Shown piece by piece: positions 59,555 to 64,000 of a stretch of DNA of 64,000 nt; position 1 is the stretch's first letter, and each line of letters begins with the position of its first letter. The translations under genes and the position numbers were made by a program. The stretch is from Mactromeris polynyma (Eukaryota; Mollusca; Bivalvia; Venerida; Mactridae): assembly GCA_032209605.1 (NCBI GenBank), contig JASFXZ010000032.1, positions 7,317,722-7,381,721 of the forward strand, given 5' to 3'. The notes under the pieces were generated by a model that saw only the letters and a program-made list of their open reading frames with translations, did no database searches and had not been told where the DNA came from.

Positions 59555-60260
59555 GACGACAAGAAGGACGGACATACACATATCACATAGTCACCTTGAA
59601 GCACGCGTTGCTTAGAAGTGCAGACGACTTACTTCCTTTGCTCATTCGCACTCGTCATTTCCAGGAATGAACATGCTAGAATAACCTACAGTATTAGTTT
59701 ACGTTGTCATCCTGTTAAATGTTCGTCTGCGTTTATATATTTGCACGATGGTTTTTACAATAACCATGGGATCAAACACCTGGTAACACAATGCATGATC
59801 GCATTTATTTATCAACAACAGTACTAGACTCATATTAACACCATGCAACTAAACAAATTAGAATACAAGACGACATGAATACCGTTATATCATACAGACG
59901 AAAATAAACGCTATCCGATATATGCTATTAATCACATTCAAGAGGCGGATGGATTTTTTCTTCTAGATTCCAAGAAATGTTTTTCCTGGAACTGGCGTGT
60001 CATTCATAACAACACCTCTGTTGTTATTATTCTAAACTGGGAGTAAATTTCATATATCAACTTATTCTAAGTTATTTTAACTTGTTTTCATTTTTATAAC
60101 AACACCATCATTATTTTCCAGTTCAATTGCTATTGTCTTTTTCATTGACATTTCATTTTATTGACATCTCCCCGTCTGACAAATTACACCATATTTGTTT
60201 CACATTCGTACGGTGTTCCGTTAGGGCCATCGTACTATCGCATTTAAATCGGGTACACGA
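59555..60260 (+). other. Intergenic, nothing recognised
   Basis: Short ORFs only. Confidence 0.35.
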
Positions 60261-60284
60261 TTGGCAACCACGGCGCAATTACAC

Positions 60285-61035
60285 GATGGTGATACCACGA
60301 TGGTACGATAACTCGATGGTACGATAACTCGATTGTACAATAACACGATTGTACGATCACACGATTGTACGATAACACGAGTGTACGATAACACGATTGT
60401 ACGATTACACGATAGTGCAGTAACACTATTGTTAACACGATAGCACGTTAACACGATGGTACGATGGTACGATAACACGATTGTACGATAACACGATGGT
60501 ACGATAACACGATGGTACGATAACACGATAATGCGATGCCACGATTGTACGATAACACGATTGTACGATAACACCATTGTACGATAACACCATTGTACGA
60601 CAACACGATAGCACGATAACACGAGTGTACGAAAGCAAGATTGTACGATAACTCGATGGTACGATAACGCGATAGTACGATAACACGATTGTACAATAAC
60701 ACGATTGTACGATAACGCAATGGTACGATAACACGATGGTACGATAACACGATTGTACGATAACACGATGGTACGATAACACGATGGTACGATAACACGA
60801 TAATGCGATGCCACGATTGTACGATAACACGATTGTACGATAACACCATTGTACGACAACACGATAGCACGATAACACGAGTGTACGAAAGCAAGATTGT
60901 ACGATAACTCGATGGTACGACAACGCGATAGTACGATAACACGATTGTACAATAACACGATTGTACGATAACGCAATGGTACGATAACACGAAAATGTGA
61001 TGACACGATTGTACGATAACATGATTGTATTAAGT
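60285..61035 (+). repeat. 16-bp satellite with 272-bp higher-order duplication
   Basis: Unit TTGTACGATAACACGA with T/G and C variants. A block of variants recurs 272 bp (17 units) apart: ATGCGATGCC at 60531 and 60803. Minus-strand ORFs up to 261 codons (RVIVQSCYRT-type) are by-products; 3x16 = 48 keeps frames open. Confidence 0.9.
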
Positions 61036-61039
61036 TTCA

Positions 61040-61420
61040 AATGTACACCGTGCGGGGTTTATTAGAATGTTCCTATACGGACGCCATAACTTATACATAG
61101 AACGGTATTTTTTTAAAAAGAAAATACGTTTATACCGCATGATTCTGGTGGTGTAGATAGTTCATAGTGGTTGGTTTGCAAAGCATTACATAAATGCTAA
61201 AGGTTGTTTCTCTGGATAGATTACATTCTACTTTGGCGTGTCGTGTTTTGCTGTTATTTCATTCCAATCTGATTTTTGTTGTAAAAAAAGAAACAATGTT
61301 TGACAAAAAAGCACAGGTAAAACTGATCAGCGCTTTTAGACTTAAAATAAAACGGATATTGTATGATAAAAACATCTTACAAATATACACGATTCCTTTG
61401 AATATGATCGCGACGAAAGT
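61040..61420 (+). other. Intergenic, one 95-codon ORF
   Basis: The ORF at 61194-61481 runs into the SINE and is opposed by another ORF. Not supported. Confidence 0.25.
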
Positions 61421-61424
61421 AAAG

Positions 61425-61667
61425 TGTTTATCTATTATAGTGTCACCCCTACATAAAGGGTCAGCCATTTCTGACTTATAAGAAAGACACCAACTTTCTG
61501 AGCACATTTACTTCTCGATTCCTATCCTTTAATGCACACAGTAACCATTATTTAATTAGCTGGCGGCTCTCCTACCGGCCACATTAGAACAGATCCCTAC
61601 TGGGATTAGAACCTTCGACCTACCACTCCCAAGGCGGATGCCTTAAGCACTAGGCCAAGAGAGACAA
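61425..61667 (-). mobile_element. tRNA-derived SINE
   Basis: Minus strand: TTGGCCTAGTGCTTAAGGCA (A box) and AAGGTTCTAATCCCAGTAG (B box), same body as 23345-23610. Confidence 0.7.
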
Positions 61668-61669
61668 TA

Positions 61670-62690
61670 ATGCAGTGCAATGTTTAAATGACGTTTATGT
61701 CCTCCGTGATAATTTGATTGAATATAATACACTAAAACCAGTTCGTTCTCCACTTCTGATTCATTTGGGGAAGTGGAAGAACGGGTTAGTACTGCCTGGT
61801 ATCACAGGAACACGGGTTAGGCCAAGTGACCATACATAACTATCAAAGGACTGAAGGTCCTGGGAGGCGCTTCCTAGGCAAGACTGCACGTTTTCCATAT
61901 TATCGTATTAGAAATTAATACGCGACTATACACCAAAAATAACACAAGTATTCCAGAAAAGCCGTTTATATTAAGACTCCCGCCGTTCCCAATTGATATA
62001 TATCCCTGACAAATCAGCCATTATACTCATCAAATCTATAATAAAATCAGAGGACTTTACATGCACTATTTTCTTGAGACGATGAATATGGCGGTACTTC
62101 GCATAGACTATCCGGTTGACGATGATAGCAATGAGACGCTAAAGCGCCTAAAATTAAGATGAGAAAATAGTGTAAAGCTGCAGCCCGACCGAATTTCGTT
62201 TAACTTAATTTTGCGAAATAAGCGTTTTAAATTTTGTCGTAATTTTATGCAGCAAAAACGTTTTTCAACCAGGAAATACACTTGCTACGTGCATTTAACA
62301 TGAATAAACGATTACCCGGAAATATATACTTGCCTAACGAATATAAAATAGAGTAAATGATTGCACCTCGTAGTTAATAAATTGTAAAACACGTACTTGA
62401 TTTAGTAGTGTTCACACACGTTAGTTTAATGTAAAACGAATGTGCTAAATAAAGATTGTGAAAAAGGAAACATGCTTGAATGAAACCAGGAATGTCCTTG
62501 GTGAATCAGAACCAGTGTTCTATGATAAATGTATTGTTTTGGTGAAAAAAGCAGAGGTAGACGATAGTATACGGCCGTTGTAGAAGCATCAGAATGGGAC
62601 ATAAAGGGCCATTAGATGTACTAAGGGCGTCCAAATCATACACTTTTCGACCATATTGAAACAAGTCATTGTGTTGCTGTGTTAACCGAA
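61670..62690 (+). other. Intergenic, nothing recognised
   Basis: No repeat or ORF with support. Confidence 0.35.
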
Positions 62691-62694
62691 ATAC

Positions 62695-64000
62695 CAAGTA
62701 TCACACTCCACACCACGTATCACACTGCACACCAAGTCTGACACTCCACACCACGTATCACACTCCACACCAAGTCTGACACTCCACACCACGTATCACA
62801 CTCCACACCAAGTCTGACACTCCACACCACGTATCACACTCCACACCAAGTCTGACACTCCACACCACGTATCACACTCCACACCAAGTCTGACACTCCA
62901 CACCACGTATCACACTCCACACCAAGTCTGACACTCCACACCACGTATCACACTCCACACCAAGTCTGACACTCCACACCACGTATCACACTCCACACCA
63001 AGTCTGACACTCCACACCACGTATCACACTCCACACCAAGTCTGACACTCCACACCACGTATCACACTCCACACCAAGTCTGACACTCCACACCACGTAT
63101 CACACTCCACACCAAGTCTGACACTCCACACCACGTATCACACTCCACACCAAGTCTGACACTCCACACCACGTATCACACTCCACACCAAGTCTGACAC
63201 TCCACACCACGTATCACACTCCACACCAAGTCTGACACTCCACACCACGTATCACACTCCACACCAAGTCTGACACTCCACATCAAGTATGACACTGCAC
63301 ATAAGTATGACACTCCACATCAAGTATGACACTCCACACCACGTATCACACTCCACACCAAGTCTGACACTCCACATCAAGTATGACACTGCACATAAGT
63401 ATGACACTCCACATCAAGTATGACACTCCACACCACGTATCACACTCCACACCAAGTCTGACACTCCACATCAAGTATGACACTCCACACCAAGTATGAC
63501 ACTGCACATCAAGTATGACACTGCTCATAAGTATGACACTCCACATCAAGTATGACACTCCACATCAAGTATGACACTCCACATCAAGTCTGACACTCCA
63601 CATCAAGTATGACTCTCCACATCAAGTCTGACACTCCACATCAAGTATGACACTGCACATAAGTATGACACTCCACATCAAGTATGACACTCCACATCAA
63701 GTCTGACACTCCACATCAAGTATGACACTCCACATCAAGTCTGACACTCCACATCAAGTATGACACTGCACATAAGTATGACACTCCACATCAAGTATGA
63801 CACTCCACATCAAGTATGACACTCCACATCAAGTCTGACACTCCACATCAAGTATGACACTCCACATCAAGTCTGACTCTCCACATCAAGTCTGACACTC
63901 CACATCTAGTCTGACACTCCACATCAAGTCTGACACACCACATCAAGTCTGACACTCCACACAAAGTCTCACATCCCACACCAAGTCCCACACTCCACAC
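62695..64000 (+). repeat. 19-bp satellite with 38-bp dimers, continues past the window
   Basis: From 62700 to about 63270 two 19-bp forms alternate strictly: CACACCACGTATCACACTC and CACACCAAGTCTGACACTC. From about 63270 the order loosens into CACATCAAGTATGACACTC and 18-bp CACATAAGTATGACACTC units. The array is still running at 64000. Confidence 0.95.

Noticed and set aside
60221..61040. Minus-strand ORFs of 261, 202 and 180 codons (RVIVQSCYRT-type)
   Set aside because: All lie in the 16-bp satellite and overlap in three frames; no start context or unique sequence.
62695..64000. Telomeric repeat
   Set aside because: The 19-bp unit bears no resemblance to TTAGGG or its variants.

Overview
The window is AT-rich animal nuclear DNA. 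It has split exons with GT-AG splice sites, many MITEs (short non-autonomous DNA transposons), tRNA-headed SINEs, LINE and DNA-transposon relics, and at least ten unrelated satellite arrays. The repeat style, including a '(ACGTTAAAC)' SINE tail of a kind I associate with bivalves, suggests a bivalve or related mollusc. That is inference; no species marker is present. There are no bacterial operons, rRNA genes, CRISPR arrays or phage genes.

Region 1 (1-28.4 kb) is dominated by one plus-strand split gene whose 5' end lies outside the window. I reconstruct a long mucin-like exon (3-1576), a shorter paralogous mucin exon (2537-3061), six copies of a 123-bp Cys/Thr/Pro exon (6522, 9020, 9856, 11486, 12322, 27190), a related 108-bp exon (26404), a weaker 66-bp exon (25823), and a terminal exon with a short collagen-like tail and stop codon (28313-28418). 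Every internal boundary is phase 2, so each exon can be duplicated or skipped without breaking the frame. Exons and introns were amplified together: an exon pair is repeated at exactly 2,466 bp, and one exon subtype gained a new 3' splice site at a duplication breakpoint.

The introns are packed with mobile DNA: pogo/Tigger-like MITEs with TA flanks, a 241-bp palindromic MITE, ~810-bp inverted arms, SINEs, and a decayed 3.37-kb transposon (14199-17565). That transposon has terminal inverted repeats, a TTAA target duplication, and remnants of a Mutator-like/Kolobok-type transposase with a DEDDh exonuclease domain. It sits inside one MITE copy whose paralog at 8.3 kb is an uninterrupted site.

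Region 2 (28.4-64 kb) has no gene I can name. It holds satellites with monomers of 32, ~35, 66, 86, 28, 42, 74, 16 and 19/38 bp, separated by more MITEs and SINEs. Several arrays were visibly seeded from mobile elements, such as a tRNA-like SINE head or a MITE interior, and three show higher-order structure. Two weak coding candidates are listed: a minus-strand secreted-peptide ORF near 31.4-31.9 kb and a 36-codon terminal exon at 52036-52148. Long ORFs inside satellites are by-products of monomer lengths and I do not call them genes.
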